Source of the DNA: Comamonadaceae bacterium
Lineage (GTDB): Bacteria; Pseudomonadota; Gammaproteobacteria; Burkholderiales; Burkholderiaceae_C
Length of the DNA: 64,000 nucleotides
NCBI GenBank assembly: GCA_027486495.1
Contig: JAIXOZ010000028.1
Location: 1 to 64,000, forward strand
Direction of reading: 5' to 3'
The notes under the pieces are model-generated. The model saw nothing but the letters and a program-made list of their open reading frames with translations. It made no database searches and was not told where the DNA came from. This document shows positions 52,509-62,041 of the stretch, piece after piece; the stretch's first letter is position 1, and each line of letters begins with the position of its first letter. Both the position numbers and the translations under genes were made by a program.

Positions 52509-52892
52509 TTACGCTTTGGCAGCAGGAGCTGCTTTGCGCTGAGGCAACTTTTCTTTGATACGTGCCGACTTGCCGCTGCGGTCACGCAGGTAGTACAGCT
52601 TGGCGCGGCGAACATCACCACGACGCTTGACTTCGATGCTGGCGATCACGGGGCTGTAAGTTTGGAACGTACGCTCCACACCTTCACCACTGGAGATCTT
52701 GCGCACAGTGAAGCCGCTGTTCAGGCCACGGTTACGCTTGGCGATGACAACACCTTCGTAGGCTTGGACACGCTTGCGCGCACCTTCCACCACGTTGACG
52801 CTGACAATCACGGTGTCACCGGGGGCAAATTCAGGAATCACTTTACCCAAACGGGCAATTTCTTCCTGCTCAAGAGTTTGAATCAAATTCAT
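52509..52892 (-). CDS. rplS: 50S ribosomal protein L19
   Basis: Large-subunit protein at the subunit interface. The 127-residue product has the L19 signature [19 protein letters not shown] and starts [17 protein letters not shown] short Ala/Lys tail (RKAAPAAKA) is added at the end. It is the last gene of rpsP-rimM-trmD-rplS; 117 bases separate it from trmD. A TATAAT on the minus strand at 53009-53014 may be an internal promoter. Confidence 0.98.
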   Translation of the reverse strand: MNLIQTLEQEEIARLGKVIPEFAPGDTVIVSVNVVEGARKRVQAYEGVVIAKRNRGLNSGFTVRKISSGEGVERTFQTYSPVIASIEVKRRGDVRRAKLYYLRDRSGKSARIKEKLPQRKAAPAAKA

Positions 52893-53009
52893 TTTTTGAA
52901 CTCCGTCCGATCATGCCTCGCTACACAAGGGGCGTTCTGTGTTGTAAGGGCCATGCCCAAAGCATGACTGAACCAGATCGCGGCGGGTAGAGGATCGAAA
53001 AGCCCTTAA

Positions 53010-53807
53010 TTATAGCTTTTTCGACGCCGTACCGCTGCTGGCTTCGGACGATCCATGTGGCAGTTGCTTCAAGAAGGACTCATCTTGCCGACTCAGCTTG
53101 CCGGAAAGACGCGCTGACTCCAACAGCTCGGGGCGGCGCTGCGCAGTCAGGCGCAGGCTTTGTTCACGTCGCCAACGCGCAATGTGCGCGTGGTGGCCCG
53201 ACATCAATTCAGGCGGCACCGTATGCCCTTGCCAGACCTCGGGGCGGGTGTAGTGCGGGCTGTCCAGCAAGCCGTCCAGCGCAGGGTTGAAACTGTCGAG
53301 CTGGTGGCTGCCCTCGTCGCCCAGCACACCCGGCTGCAATCGGGCCACGGCATCCAGCAAGGCCATGGCCGCGATTTCACCGCCCGAAAGCACAAAGTCG
53401 CCCAGGCTGATTTGCTGGTCCACATACTCGTCGATGAAACGCTGGTCGACACCTTCATAGCGCCCACACAACAACACAGCGCCCGCGCTGGATGACCATT
53501 GCTCAACGGATCCATGGTTCAGCGTTTGACCAATGGGTGAGAAGAACACCACAGGAGCCGGATGCGTTTCCTGGCGCGCGGCACGAATAGCCGTGAGGCA
53601 CCTGAACAAGGGCTCGGCCAGCATGACCATACCGGGGCCACCGCCGAATGAGCGGTCATCGACACGGCGGTAATTGCCTTCGGCGTGGTCGCGTGGATTC
53701 CAAAAATGCACCTCGACCAAACCACTTTCGTAAGCACGGCGCGTGATGCCGCTGGTCAACAGCGGGGCAAACACTTCGGGAAACAGGGTGATGATGTCAA
53801 AGCGCAT
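53010..53807 (-). CDS. trmD: tRNA (guanine-N1-)-methyltransferase
   Basis: Methylates G37 of tRNAs read by CNN codons, preventing frameshifts. The 265-residue protein has the SPOUT-fold knot motifs: [60 protein letters not shown] in outline, and [11 protein letters not shown]. The ATG at 53807 is the family start; the frame is open upstream. It follows rimM by 28 bases. Confidence 0.98.
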   Translation of the reverse strand: MRFDIITLFPEVFAPLLTSGITRRAYESGLVEVHFWNPRDHAEGNYRRVDDRSFGGGPGMVMLAEPLFRCLTAIRAARQETHPAPVVFFSPIGQTLNHGSVEQWSSSAGAVLLCGRYEGVDQRFIDEYVDQQISLGDFVLSGGEIAAMALLDAVARLQPGVLGDEGSHQLDSFNPALDGLLDSPHYTRPEVWQGHTVPPELMSGHHAHIARWRREQSLRLTAQRRPELLESARLSGKLSRQDESFLKQLPHGSSEASSGTASKKL

Positions 53808-53835
53808 GGGGATGGCCCTCCACGGCCGGGGCGGC

Positions 53836-54447
53836 TCAGTAGTCGGGCTGCCAATCGACCGTGATGCGCTTGCTGGGCAAATCAACACCGTCGACGAAAG
53901 CCGCCACAAACGGGATCATGCGCTCGACAGGTTTGACGCCTTCAGCTTCGGCAGCGGCTTCGATGACCAGAACGGTTTGCGGCCCGGTGGACATGAGGTC
54001 ACGCACTTGGCCCAGATCCACACCTTCGCGGTTGAACACTTGCAGGCCGATCAGGTCGACCCAGTAGTACTCACCTTCAGCTGCCGCAGGGAAGCTGGCG
54101 CGTGACACAAAAATTCGGCCACCGCGCAAGGATTCTGATGCGTTGCGGTCGTCAATGCCTTGGGCACGCGCCACGACGGTGTCGGAATGGTCTTTGACTT
54201 CGAGGACATTGAGGAGCAAAGGCTCAAGCCAAGCCTGTTGTGCAGAGGCTGCTGCCTCTTGGCCACGCTGGGGTTTCATGGGCCGATCGGGCGGCAACAA
54301 AAACCAGCTTTTGGCAGAAAAAAGCGCCTCGGGCGAGGCGCTGTGGGGCAAGACCTTGAACCAGCCTTTGATTCCCCAGGCATCGGTGATGCGCCCTATT
54401 TCGATGGCGTCAGCCGGCAGTGCGGCTGTTTCCAAAGGCGGGCGCAT
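53836..54447 (-). CDS. rimM: Ribosome maturation factor RimM
   Basis: Binds S19 and helps 30S head assembly. The 203-residue protein has the N-terminal RimM domain ([22 protein letters not shown]), a middle section with an Ala/Gln-rich insertion ([10 protein letters not shown]), and the PRC-barrel domain ([18 protein letters not shown] ... [13 protein letters not shown]). It lies 16 bases after rpsP in the canonical operon. Confidence 0.97.
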   Translation of the reverse strand: MRPPLETAALPADAIEIGRITDAWGIKGWFKVLPHSASPEALFSAKSWFLLPPDRPMKPQRGQEAAASAQQAWLEPLLLNVLEVKDHSDTVVARAQGIDDRNASESLRGGRIFVSRASFPAAAEGEYYWVDLIGLQVFNREGVDLGQVRDLMSTGPQTVLVIEAAAEAEGVKPVERMIPFVAAFVDGVDLPSKRITVDWQPDY

Positions 54448-54463
54448 GACCTGAGAGAACCGA

Positions 54464-54715
54464 TCAGGCGGCTGCTTTGCCGGCTTGACGGATCAGGCGT
54501 TCCACGGTGGGGGAAGCCTGAGCGCCAACACCTTGCCAGTAAGTCAGGCGGTCTTGCGCGATGCGCAGACCTTCTTCGCCGCCTTTGGCTGTGGGGTTGT
54601 AGAAACCGATGCGCTCTAGGAAGCGACCATCACGACGCACGCGCTTGTCAGCGACGACGATGTTGAAGAAAGGACGTGCTTTAGAGCCGCCGCGGTTCAA
54701 ACGAATAACAACCAT
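54464..54715 (-). CDS. rpsP: 30S ribosomal protein S16
   Basis: Small-subunit protein needed for 30S assembly, 83 residues. It starts [25 protein letters not shown] and contains [14 protein letters not shown], the S16 landmark. It is first in the rpsP-rimM-trmD-rplS operon. Confidence 0.98.
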   Translation of the reverse strand: MVVIRLNRGGSKARPFFNIVVADKRVRRDGRFLERIGFYNPTAKGGEEGLRIAQDRLTYWQGVGAQASPTVERLIRQAGKAAA

Positions 54716-54830
54716 GATTTATCCTTGGGTGGTTGGGTTTCTCCGGAACAAACGCCGGGAAGCCCGTTTTCTTTCAGCGTTTGAGACACGCAACTGGCCA
54801 CCCGGCCAGTGACACACTGAAAAGCCTACT

Positions 54831-54836
54831 ATTATA
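54831..54836 (-). promoter_or_regulatory. -10 box of the rpsP operon promoter
   Basis: A perfect TATAAT on the minus strand lies 115 bases upstream of rpsP. No convincing -35 hexamer is seen at 16-18 bases (CCTGCG at 17). The position in front of a ribosomal operon supports it. Confidence 0.5.
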
Positions 54837-54950
54837 CAACGGGCCAACCCCTGCGCAGGGACTGCTGTGGCCGCTGGTTCCGAAAACCAATCTGTTGCTT
54901 CAAAAGCCTTGGGCCTGTGACCCCAACTGGGCTCCGCAATAATCAGCACC

Positions 54951-55397
54951 ATGAAAAACAAAACTATCGCCACTTGGTTGGCATTTTGGGGCGGCCCCAT
55001 GGGCTTGCACCGCTTTTACATGCACGGCTTCACGGACATGGGGGCCTGGCTTTTGCCCATTCCAACGGCACTGGGCTTTTACGGCCTGGAACGTGTTCAG
55101 CAATTCGGCCAGGACGACACACTCAGCTGGTTGCTGATTCCCTTGTTGGGCTTCACCATCGCTGGCTGCGCTGTGAACGCCATCGTCTATGGCTTAACGC
55201 CCATTGAGAAATGGAATGCCCTCTTCAACCCCAAAGCCGACAGCGTGAACCCGGCAGGCCGCACCCAATGGGGCACCATCATCGGCATTGTCATTGCATT
55301 GTTGCTCGGCACCACCGTGATGATGTCCAGCCTGGTCTTCAGCCTGCAACGTTACTTCGAATACCAAATCGAGGCTGCCCGGCTGATCAGTCAATGA
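54951..55397 (+). CDS. TM2-domain-like membrane protein
   Basis: A 148-residue membrane protein with WLAFWGGPMGLHRFYMHGF at the N-terminus, which matches the TM2 pattern (hydrophobic stretch, then G-x-HRFY, then a helix pair). Three or four hydrophobic segments follow, including IIGIVIALLLGTTVMMSSLVF. The function of TM2 proteins is unknown. It stands alone between the rpsP promoter and the convergent folK gene. Confidence 0.75.
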   Translation: MKNKTIATWLAFWGGPMGLHRFYMHGFTDMGAWLLPIPTALGFYGLERVQQFGQDDTLSWLLIPLLGFTIAGCAVNAIVYGLTPIEKWNALFNPKADSVNPAGRTQWGTIIGIVIALLLGTTVMMSSLVFSLQRYFEYQIEAARLISQ

Positions 55398-55444
55398 AGC
55401 CAAAACCTTAAGCTTTCAGGCCAGCAAGAGCAGGCCTGAAATCA

Positions 55445-55921
55445 TCAACATGCGGCTCCATCACGTTGAATAGCCTGACCCGCCACGCGGGCAAGGTATT
55501 CAGGACTCACACGCTGCGGCCACACCTCGGCCAAGGGGAGCAGCACAAAAGCCCGCTCGCGCCAGCGCGGGTGGGGCAGGGTCAGGCGGGGGCTTTGCAT
55601 CCATGCATCGCCGTAAAACAGCAGATCCAGGTCCAGGCTTCGCGGCGCATTCACATAAGGACGCACACGGCCCGCCCGGTACTCGATGGCTTGCAAAGCG
55701 TCCAGCACATCGGGTGCGGTCAAGCCTGTTTCGATGCGGGCCACCGCGTTGATGAAGTCAGGCCCCTGGGCTTCATGGGGCGCTGTGCGGTAAAGCGCGG
55801 AACGGCCTGTGACTTGCGTCTCGGGCAAACTCGCCAGCGCCTCAAAGGCCTGCAGCACAGCCGTTCGGGCATCGCCCAGGTTAGCCCCCAAGGCCACGTA
55901 AGCGGTGACGGGGTCTCTCAA
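55445..55921 (-). CDS. folK: Hydroxymethyldihydropterin pyrophosphokinase (HPPK)
   Basis: Transfers pyrophosphate from ATP to 6-hydroxymethyl-7,8-dihydropterin in folate synthesis. The 158-residue protein shows AYVALGANLGD at the start, YRTAPHEAQGPDFINAVARIET, and the HPPK signature RSLDLDLLFYGD. It lies 28 bases downstream of pcnB, the common pcnB-folK pair. Confidence 0.96.
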   Translation of the reverse strand: MRDPVTAYVALGANLGDARTAVLQAFEALASLPETQVTGRSALYRTAPHEAQGPDFINAVARIETGLTAPDVLDALQAIEYRAGRVRPYVNAPRSLDLDLLFYGDAWMQSPRLTLPHPRWRERAFVLLPLAEVWPQRVSPEYLARVAGQAIQRDGAAC

Positions 55922-55949
55922 AATTGCCCCTCGCTGTCAAATCACAGAT

Positions 55950-57503
55950 TCATACGGCACTGCCGCCGTCGCCCGCCTGATCGCCTGCAGTTCCGGGCTT
56001 GCGGCGACGACGGCGGCGTTTTTTGGCGGCACCCTCATCGGCGCCTTCAACCTCTGGTGCAGGGCGGCTCTCGACTGGCGCTGCTGCGCCTTCAGGTCGG
56101 GGTGCACGGCGTACGCGGGGCTTGGCCGCTTGCGAGGCCTGCTGCTCGGCCTTGGCCGCTTGCACCAAGTCTTCCCGCTCTGAATCGCTGGCCATGCTGA
56201 ACTCTTGCCACCAATCGGCCAAGCGAATGTCAACTTCTTCAATATCGGCACGCAAACGCAAAAAGTCAAAGCCTGCGCGAAAGCGTGGCTGCTCAACCAA
56301 GCCAAAGGGTGTGCTGCCCACGCGCTTTTCAAAGCGCGGCTGCATCATCCAGATCTCGCGCATGTCAGCCGCCAACTTGCCGCGGCCCGAGACATCGCCA
56401 ATGCGGGCGTCAAACACCTCGTCGATCGCGTCCTGCAAAGCCGGGTGCGGGTGTTCCTTGCGCGTCAAGCGTTTGGCCCAGCCCTCGCGCACGTCGGCCC
56501 ACAACACACAGGCCAACAAGAAACTGGGGGCAACCGGCTTGCCTTCGCCGACTCGGCGGTCGGTATCGGCCAAGGCCACTTGCACAAAGGCACTGTCCGC
56601 CCGCTCCACCACCACATCCAGCAAGGGGTAAATGCCGGTGGCTAAGCCCAGATTTTTCAGCTGCGCAATGGACGCCAAGGCGTGTCCGGTCTGCAGCAGC
56701 TTGAGCATTTCGTCAAACAAACGGCTTTGCGGCACATCGGCCAGCAAGGTGGCTGACTGCGTCAGGGGCTTGGCGGTTTTGGCTTCGAGCTTGAAACCCA
56801 AGGGGCTGAGTTTGGCCGCAAAACGCACAGCGCGGATGATGCGCACCGGGTCTTCGCGGTAACGCGCCACCGGGTCGCCGATCATGCGCAGCACGCGCTT
56901 TTTCGAATCCTGAATGCCGCCGTGGTAATCCACCACGATCTGCGACTCGGGGTCGTAGTACATGGCATTGACGGTGAAGTCGCGGCGCGTGGCGTCTTCG
57001 TCTTGCGGGCCCCAGACGTTGTCGCGCAGCACACGGCCACTTGAATCGACCGCGTGCTGCATGCCTTCGAGTTGGCGCTTGCTGGTGCGCTCATTGCCTT
57101 TGACCTGCTCTGCAGCCACGTTGTCCAGGTGCGCCCGGAAAGTGGAGACCTCGATCACCTCGTTGTCGCGCCCCCGGCCATAGACAACGTGCACGATGCG
57201 AAACCGCCGCCCAATGATGAAAGCGCGGCGAAACAGGCCCTTGACTTGTTCGGGTGTGGCATCTGTGGCCACATCAAAGTCTTTGGGTCGCAAGCCCAAC
57301 AGGAGGTCGCGGACCGCGCCGCCAACGATGTAGGCCTCGAACCCGGCTTGTTGCAAGGTACGCGTCACGTTGATCGCGCGTTCGTCCACCAAGTTGGGGT
57401 CGATGCCATGCACAGAGGCTGGCACCTCGGTGCGGCGGCCAAAGTGGGGCTTGCTGCTTTTGGGCGATTTGCCCATCAGCTTGTCGATGAATTGTTTGAT
57501 CAT
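55950..57503 (-). CDS. pcnB: Poly(A) polymerase I
   Basis: Adds poly(A) tails to RNA and promotes decay. The 517-residue protein is a class II nucleotidyltransferase: FEAYIVGGAVRDLLLGLRPKDFDVATDATP carries the GG and DxD motifs, followed by RRDFTVNAMYYDP and the RNA-binding head (GDPVARYREDPVRIIRAVRFAAKLS). The C-terminus is a basic, Arg-rich tail (KKRRRRRRKPGT). It overlaps the HAD gene stop by four bases. Confidence 0.96.
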   Translation of the reverse strand: MIKQFIDKLMGKSPKSSKPHFGRRTEVPASVHGIDPNLVDERAINVTRTLQQAGFEAYIVGGAVRDLLLGLRPKDFDVATDATPEQVKGLFRRAFIIGRRFRIVHVVYGRGRDNEVIEVSTFRAHLDNVAAEQVKGNERTSKRQLEGMQHAVDSSGRVLRDNVWGPQDEDATRRDFTVNAMYYDPESQIVVDYHGGIQDSKKRVLRMIGDPVARYREDPVRIIRAVRFAAKLSPLGFKLEAKTAKPLTQSATLLADVPQSRLFDEMLKLLQTGHALASIAQLKNLGLATGIYPLLDVVVERADSAFVQVALADTDRRVGEGKPVAPSFLLACVLWADVREGWAKRLTRKEHPHPALQDAIDEVFDARIGDVSGRGKLAADMREIWMMQPRFEKRVGSTPFGLVEQPRFRAGFDFLRLRADIEEVDIRLADWWQEFSMASDSEREDLVQAAKAEQQASQAAKPRVRRAPRPEGAAAPVESRPAPEVEGADEGAAKKRRRRRRKPGTAGDQAGDGGSAV

Positions 57504-58168
57504 TCTTGAAAGAGGTCGAGGATGCGCCAGCCACGCTCTGTGGCCAGTTGACGCAACCGAGCGTCAGGGTTCGTTGCCACCGGATGGTGGGCTTTTTCCA
57601 GAAGCGGTAAGTCGTTCATGGAGTCCGAATAGAAGGTCATCTCCACATCGCCCCAGTCCAGGCCTTTTTGGCCCAACCAATGCGCAACCCGGGTGACTTT
57701 ACCCTCACGAAACGACGGGGTGCCGTGGATTTCGCCCGTGATCCAGCCACTGGCATCGCGTTCGAGGTCGACCGCGATCAACTCGCTCACGCCGAAGGCC
57801 TGGGCAATCGGACGGGTCACGAACTCGTTGGTGGCGGTCACGATCATGACCGTGTCGCCCGCGTGTTGGTGTGATCGTACCAGCGCCAGCGCTTCGGGCG
57901 TGATGCGGGGGCGGATCACTTCGTCCATGTAACGGGCATGCGCCTGGGCCGCTTCGGCTGCGCCACGCTCTCGCGCTGCGCGGGTAGCAAAACGCACGTA
58001 CTCATGGATGTCGAGCGTGCCCGCTTGGTAGTGGGCATAAAACTCGTCGTTGCGCTGGCTGAACACCGCAGGATCGGTCCATCCCATGTCGGTGGTGAAC
58101 ACGCCCCAGGTGTAGTCAGAGTCCAGCGGCAGCAAGGTGTGGTCGAGGTCAAACAGAGCAAGTTTCAT
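57500..58168 (-). CDS. HAD-IB family phosphatase (SerB-like)
   Basis: A 222-residue hydrolase with HAD motif I FDLDHTLLPLDSD, motif II in MIVTATNEFVT, and motif III/IV in FYSDSMNDLPLLEKAHHPVATNPD. The large helical cap and QRNDEFYAHYQAGTLDIHEYVRF fit the HAD-IB, phosphoserine-phosphatase-like group (also seen as histidinol-phosphatase-like HisN-type); the substrate is unknown. It overlaps both neighbours by four bases. Confidence 0.88.
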   Translation of the reverse strand: MKLALFDLDHTLLPLDSDYTWGVFTTDMGWTDPAVFSQRNDEFYAHYQAGTLDIHEYVRFATRAARERGAAEAAQAHARYMDEVIRPRITPEALALVRSHQHAGDTVMIVTATNEFVTRPIAQAFGVSELIAVDLERDASGWITGEIHGTPSFREGKVTRVAHWLGQKGLDWGDVEMTFYSDSMNDLPLLEKAHHPVATNPDARLRQLATERGWRILDLFQE

Positions 58169-58851
58169 TCGTTCTCCAGCATCGCCCGCACCAAAGGAAT
58201 GGTCAGGGCGCGTTGTGTTTGCAGTGCGTAGTGGTCCAGGTGATCGAGCAGTTGCATGAGGCTGCCCAAATCACGCGAAAAGCGCTTGAGCATGTAAGAC
58301 ATGACTTCGTCGCTCAAAAACAAACCCCGGGCATCGGCCTCTTGACGCAGCACGGCACGACGCTCGAGCTCGCCTAAAACCTGCAGGGCGTCGATGTGGC
58401 CCCAGCCTAGGCGGCTGCGCAAGTCGTCGCGCAACTTCAGATCAGACGGGGGAAACGCCCCTGCGGCCAAGACCCAGCGCGGCGAGCCACTTCGGGGCGT
58501 CAAGGCGTTCACAAACCAGTTAAAGGCGGTGTGCTGCTGCTCTGCGTTGTACAGATGCACATCGTCCATCAGCACAGCAGCCCAATCGTCGTTGAAATCG
58601 GGGGGGTCCATGCTGTGGGCGTCGAGCCAACCGACCTGCGTGCCCAGATCATGCAGCGCCCGGTGCACCGCATGCAACAAATGGGTTTTGCCCGAACCGC
58701 TCTCACCCCACAAATAACTGGGCACGGGCGAGCGGTTGGCCGAGGCGGTCCACAAACGCAAATGGCTCAAGGCGGCTGCGTTGGGTCCTGCAAAGAAATT
58801 GTCCAGCGTGGGCGTGCTGGCCAAGCCGATGTCCAAAGCCAGTTGCTTCAT
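58165..58851 (-). CDS. hda: DnaA regulatory inactivator Hda
   Basis: A 228-residue AAA+ protein homologous to DnaA domain III. With the DNA-loaded clamp it triggers ATP hydrolysis on DnaA and so limits replication initiation. It begins [11 protein letters not shown] with a potential clamp-binding QLxLx motif, has Walker A GESGSGKTHLL (49-59) and an MDDVH-type Walker B (VLMDDVHLYNAEQQ), and lacks the DnaA DNA-binding domain. It is flanked by four-base overlaps on both sides. Confidence 0.94.
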   Translation of the reverse strand: MKQLALDIGLASTPTLDNFFAGPNAAALSHLRLWTASANRSPVPSYLWGESGSGKTHLLHAVHRALHDLGTQVGWLDAHSMDPPDFNDDWAAVLMDDVHLYNAEQQHTAFNWFVNALTPRSGSPRWVLAAGAFPPSDLKLRDDLRSRLGWGHIDALQVLGELERRAVLRQEADARGLFLSDEVMSYMLKRFSRDLGSLMQLLDHLDHYALQTQRALTIPLVRAMLENE

Positions 58852-59939
58852 GCCTGGTCCGAGTCCTGCTCTGACCGTCCAGTGCCGCTTTTGTGGTACA
58901 GATCACTTTGCAAATACTGGCGGCGCAAACGGCGCAAGGCCACCAACAGCACCGCACTGGCTGGCAAGGCAATCAACACCCCTACAAAGCCCAACAACTG
59001 ACCAAAGGCCATCAAGGCCAAAATCACGGCCAATGGGTGCAGGCCAATGCGCTCACCCACCAAGCGGGGCGTGAGCACAAAACTCTCGATCAGCTGCCCC
59101 ATGCCGTACACCACGGCCACCATAATGACCGCCTCTGAAGGTGTCATTTGCAGCAAACCCGCCAGCAAGGCCAACACCAGCCCCAAGCCAAAACCCAAAT
59201 AAGGCACAAACACCGCAAGACCAGTGAACACGCCAATCGGCAGCGCCAAGTCCAAGCCAAACAAGGCCAAACCCACGGCATAAAACACCGCCAAAGACAG
59301 CATCACCAGCAGCTGCCCGCGCAAGTACTCACCCAGCACCTCGTCGCTTTCGTGCATGAAGCTGTCAAAGCTGGCACGCCAGGCAGGCGGAACCAACTCG
59401 ACCACCTGGTTGACCAAACGGGTCCAGTCGTAGAGCATGAAAAACAGCGCCACAGGCACCAGCACCGCATAGCCCACCAAAGCCAAGGCCACGCTCCCCC
59501 CCAGCTTGAGCGATGACATCAGTGGTGCCAACCAGTCCTCGCGGTTGGCACTCAGGTAAGCCACCAACTGCGCTTTAAGGTCCCCCAAATCAAGTGAAAT
59601 ATCCAAGCCCAACTGTGCCAACAAAGGGTTGATGGCATCACCCAAGCGGTCCAGCAGCAAGGGCAATTGTTGCTGCAGCAAAGGCCATTCGCGCACCAAA
59701 ATTGGCACCAGCAGCAAAAACAAGCCCAAAAGCGCCAACAGCGCCAGCGCCTCCACCATCACCACCGCCAAAGTGCGCGGCAAACGTCCACCTGCCACGC
59801 CTTCAAGGCGCAAGACCAAAGGGTGCAGCACATAGGCCATGACGGCAGCAATCACAAACGGTGCCAACACCGGGGCCAGCAACCAGAATACCCAGACTGC
59901 AAGCAAAGCCATGCCCAGCCAAGCGGCCAAGCGGGTCAT
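58848..59939 (-). CDS. AI-2E family transporter (PerM-like)
   Basis: A 363-residue membrane protein with about eight helices and the AI-2E family core: [49 protein letters not shown] in outline, [33 protein letters not shown]. It is the second AI-2E protein in this window; this one sits in the conserved purM-perM-hda neighbourhood. The substrate is unassigned. The ATG at 59939 is chosen; a TTG at 59963 would add eight residues. Confidence 0.9.
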   Translation of the reverse strand: MTRLAAWLGMALLAVWVFWLLAPVLAPFVIAAVMAYVLHPLVLRLEGVAGGRLPRTLAVVMVEALALLALLGLFLLLVPILVREWPLLQQQLPLLLDRLGDAINPLLAQLGLDISLDLGDLKAQLVAYLSANREDWLAPLMSSLKLGGSVALALVGYAVLVPVALFFMLYDWTRLVNQVVELVPPAWRASFDSFMHESDEVLGEYLRGQLLVMLSLAVFYAVGLALFGLDLALPIGVFTGLAVFVPYLGFGLGLVLALLAGLLQMTPSEAVIMVAVVYGMGQLIESFVLTPRLVGERIGLHPLAVILALMAFGQLLGFVGVLIALPASAVLLVALRRLRRQYLQSDLYHKSGTGRSEQDSDQA

Positions 59940-60095
59940 GAAAAATGGAAGGGGGGTTTGCAAATCGGTCTCGTTTTTACGGCGGTTTGGCCCAAGCGCT
60001 CAGGGCTAACCCTTAAAATAAGTTTTGATTTTAGTCTGCCAGCCCGTTTATTGGCCCCCCGTTATCCAATTACAAGCCCCATTCGGGCCGAAACC

Positions 60096-61127
60096 ATGAC
60101 TCAAACCCCTCTTTCCTACAAAGACGCCGGCGTCGACATCGTTGCGGGCGACGCGCTGGTCGAGCGCATCAAGCCACTGGCCAAGAAAACCATGCGCGAG
60201 GGTGTGTTGGCTGGCATCGGTGGTTTTGGCGCCCTGTTTGAAGTGCCCAAGCGCTACAAAGAACCTGTGCTGGTCAGCGGTACCGACGGCGTGGGCACCA
60301 AGCTGAAACTGGCGTTTGAATGGAACATGCACGACACCGTGGGCATCGACCTGGTGGCCATGAGCGTGAACGACGTGCTGGTGCAAGGCGCAGAGCCCCT
60401 GTTCTTTCTGGACTACTTTGCCTGTGGCAAGCTGGATGTGGACACCGCCGCAGCCGTGGTGGGCGGCATTGCCAAGGGTTGCGAGCTGTCGGGCTGCGCG
60501 CTGATTGGCGGCGAAACAGCCGAGATGCCAGGCATGTACCCCACTGGCGAATACGACTTGGCTGGTTTTGCGGTCGGCGCGGTCGAAAAGTCCAAAATCC
60601 TCACCGGCCAGAACGTCAAGGCGGGCGATGTGGTGCTGGGTCTGGCTTCGAGTGGCGTGCACTCCAACGGTTTTTCTCTGGTGCGCAAATGCATCGAGCG
60701 CGCAGGCGCCAACGCCCCCGCCTCGCTGGACGGCAAGCCCTTTAAGCAAGCCCTGATGGAGCCCACCCGCCTGTACGTGCTCAACATGCTGGCTGCACTG
60801 GCTGCTCACCCGATCAAGGCCCTGGCCCACATCACCGGCGGCGGCTTGCTCGAAAACATTCCCCGCGTGCTGCCCGAAGGTTTGGCCGCTCACCTGCAAA
60901 AAGGCAGCTGGCCCCAGACCGAACTGTTCACCTGGTTGCAACAAACGGCAGGCATCGACGACGCCGAAATGAACCGCACCTTCAACAACGGCATTGGCAT
61001 GGTGGTGGTGATTGACGCGGCCCAAGCCGAAAGCTGCGCCGCCACCTTGCGTGCGCTGGGCGAGTCGGTATACACCATCGGTCGCATCGCGCCCCAAGGC
61101 GATGGGGCCCAGGTGGTAGTGGCCTGA
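60096..61127 (+). CDS. purM: Phosphoribosylformylglycinamidine cyclo-ligase
   Basis: AIR synthetase of de novo purine synthesis. The 343-residue protein starts [25 protein letters not shown] and has [51 protein letters not shown] and [18 protein letters not shown], all standard. The frame is open much further upstream, but homology starts at the ATG at 60096. It is divergent from the AI-2E gene (156 bases). Confidence 0.98.
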   Translation: MTQTPLSYKDAGVDIVAGDALVERIKPLAKKTMREGVLAGIGGFGALFEVPKRYKEPVLVSGTDGVGTKLKLAFEWNMHDTVGIDLVAMSVNDVLVQGAEPLFFLDYFACGKLDVDTAAAVVGGIAKGCELSGCALIGGETAEMPGMYPTGEYDLAGFAVGAVEKSKILTGQNVKAGDVVLGLASSGVHSNGFSLVRKCIERAGANAPASLDGKPFKQALMEPTRLYVLNMLAALAAHPIKALAHITGGGLLENIPRVLPEGLAAHLQKGSWPQTELFTWLQQTAGIDDAEMNRTFNNGIGMVVVIDAAQAESCAATLRALGESVYTIGRIAPQGDGAQVVVA

Positions 61128-61170
61128 TCTTTCAGGCACTCAGCCCCAAACGGTCTGCTTGAGCACGCTG

Positions 61171-62031
61171 TCAAAGCGCCGAAAGCTCGATCACCCGGTT
61201 GCGCAGGGCCACGGTGTCGGGCCCTGCGGGCACCGCCTCCAGGTAAAGCCTCAGGTCCTGCAAGGCTTCGTGGACGTGCCCCAACTCGGCATGCACCAGA
61301 CCCCGGTCGCGCCGCTCGGACCAAACCTCGGGCAGCAAAATCACCAACCGGTCCAGCACCTGCAGCATGCGCGGCCAGTCTTCCTGGGCTCGAAAAATTT
61401 CTTTCAGGTTGCGCAGCATGCGGGCCAACATGTCCCGGGGCGGGCAGGCTTGCAAATACAAGCCCAAAGGGGTCTCACCCTCGTCCAAGTCGGGCGCAAC
61501 AGCTTGGTCTGCGGGGTCACGGTACGGGCTTAAGCGCTCGGACAAACTGTCCAGACCCAAGGACTCGCCCGTGAGCGGATCCAGCACGACCAGCCCCCCC
61601 TCGAGTGAGACTTTGACCAAAAAATGACCCGGAAAAGAGATGCCCTGCGCTTGCAACTCCAACGCCCGGGCCAGCTCCAGCCAGATCACCGCCAATGAAA
61701 TCGGAATGCCCCTGCGCGTGCGCAGCACCTCGAAGAGGTAGCTGTTTTCCGGAGCGAAATAGTTATTGGCGTTGACCCCAAAGCCCAGGTCCGTGTAAAA
61801 AACCCGTGTCAAAATGGCCAGTCGGGTCAGGTCATCGGCCTCGTCGGGCATGCGCGCCGTGACCCGTTTGAGCAAGCGCTCTACATCGTCGAGCACCTGC
61901 TGCACGTCCATGCTGGGCTCTTCGTCCTGCGCCAAGCTGGCAGCCGCTTCCAGCAAGGGAAAGTGCTCATCGCTTTGCACCAAGCTGGCAAAGTAGCCCA
62001 AGGGGGTCGGGGCAGAGAAAGTCAGCGCCAT
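61171..62031 (-). CDS. SirB1-family transglutaminase-like/TPR protein
   Basis: A 286-residue cytoplasmic protein. The N-terminal two thirds match the SirB1 domain (transglutaminase-like fold; NYFAPENSYLFEVLRTRRGIPISLAVIWLELARAL in outline, then ISFPGHFLVKV). The C-terminal third forms TPR-like helices (PRMLQVLDRLVILLPEVWSERRDRGLVHAELGHVHEALQDL). No catalytic triad can be assigned. The ATG at 62031 is the family start. It lies 10 bases after murJ. Confidence 0.88.
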   Translation of the reverse strand: MALTFSAPTPLGYFASLVQSDEHFPLLEAAASLAQDEEPSMDVQQVLDDVERLLKRVTARMPDEADDLTRLAILTRVFYTDLGFGVNANNYFAPENSYLFEVLRTRRGIPISLAVIWLELARALELQAQGISFPGHFLVKVSLEGGLVVLDPLTGESLGLDSLSERLSPYRDPADQAVAPDLDEGETPLGLYLQACPPRDMLARMLRNLKEIFRAQEDWPRMLQVLDRLVILLPEVWSERRDRGLVHAELGHVHEALQDLRLYLEAVPAGPDTVALRNRVIELSAL

Positions 62032-62041
62032 GAGTAATCCT

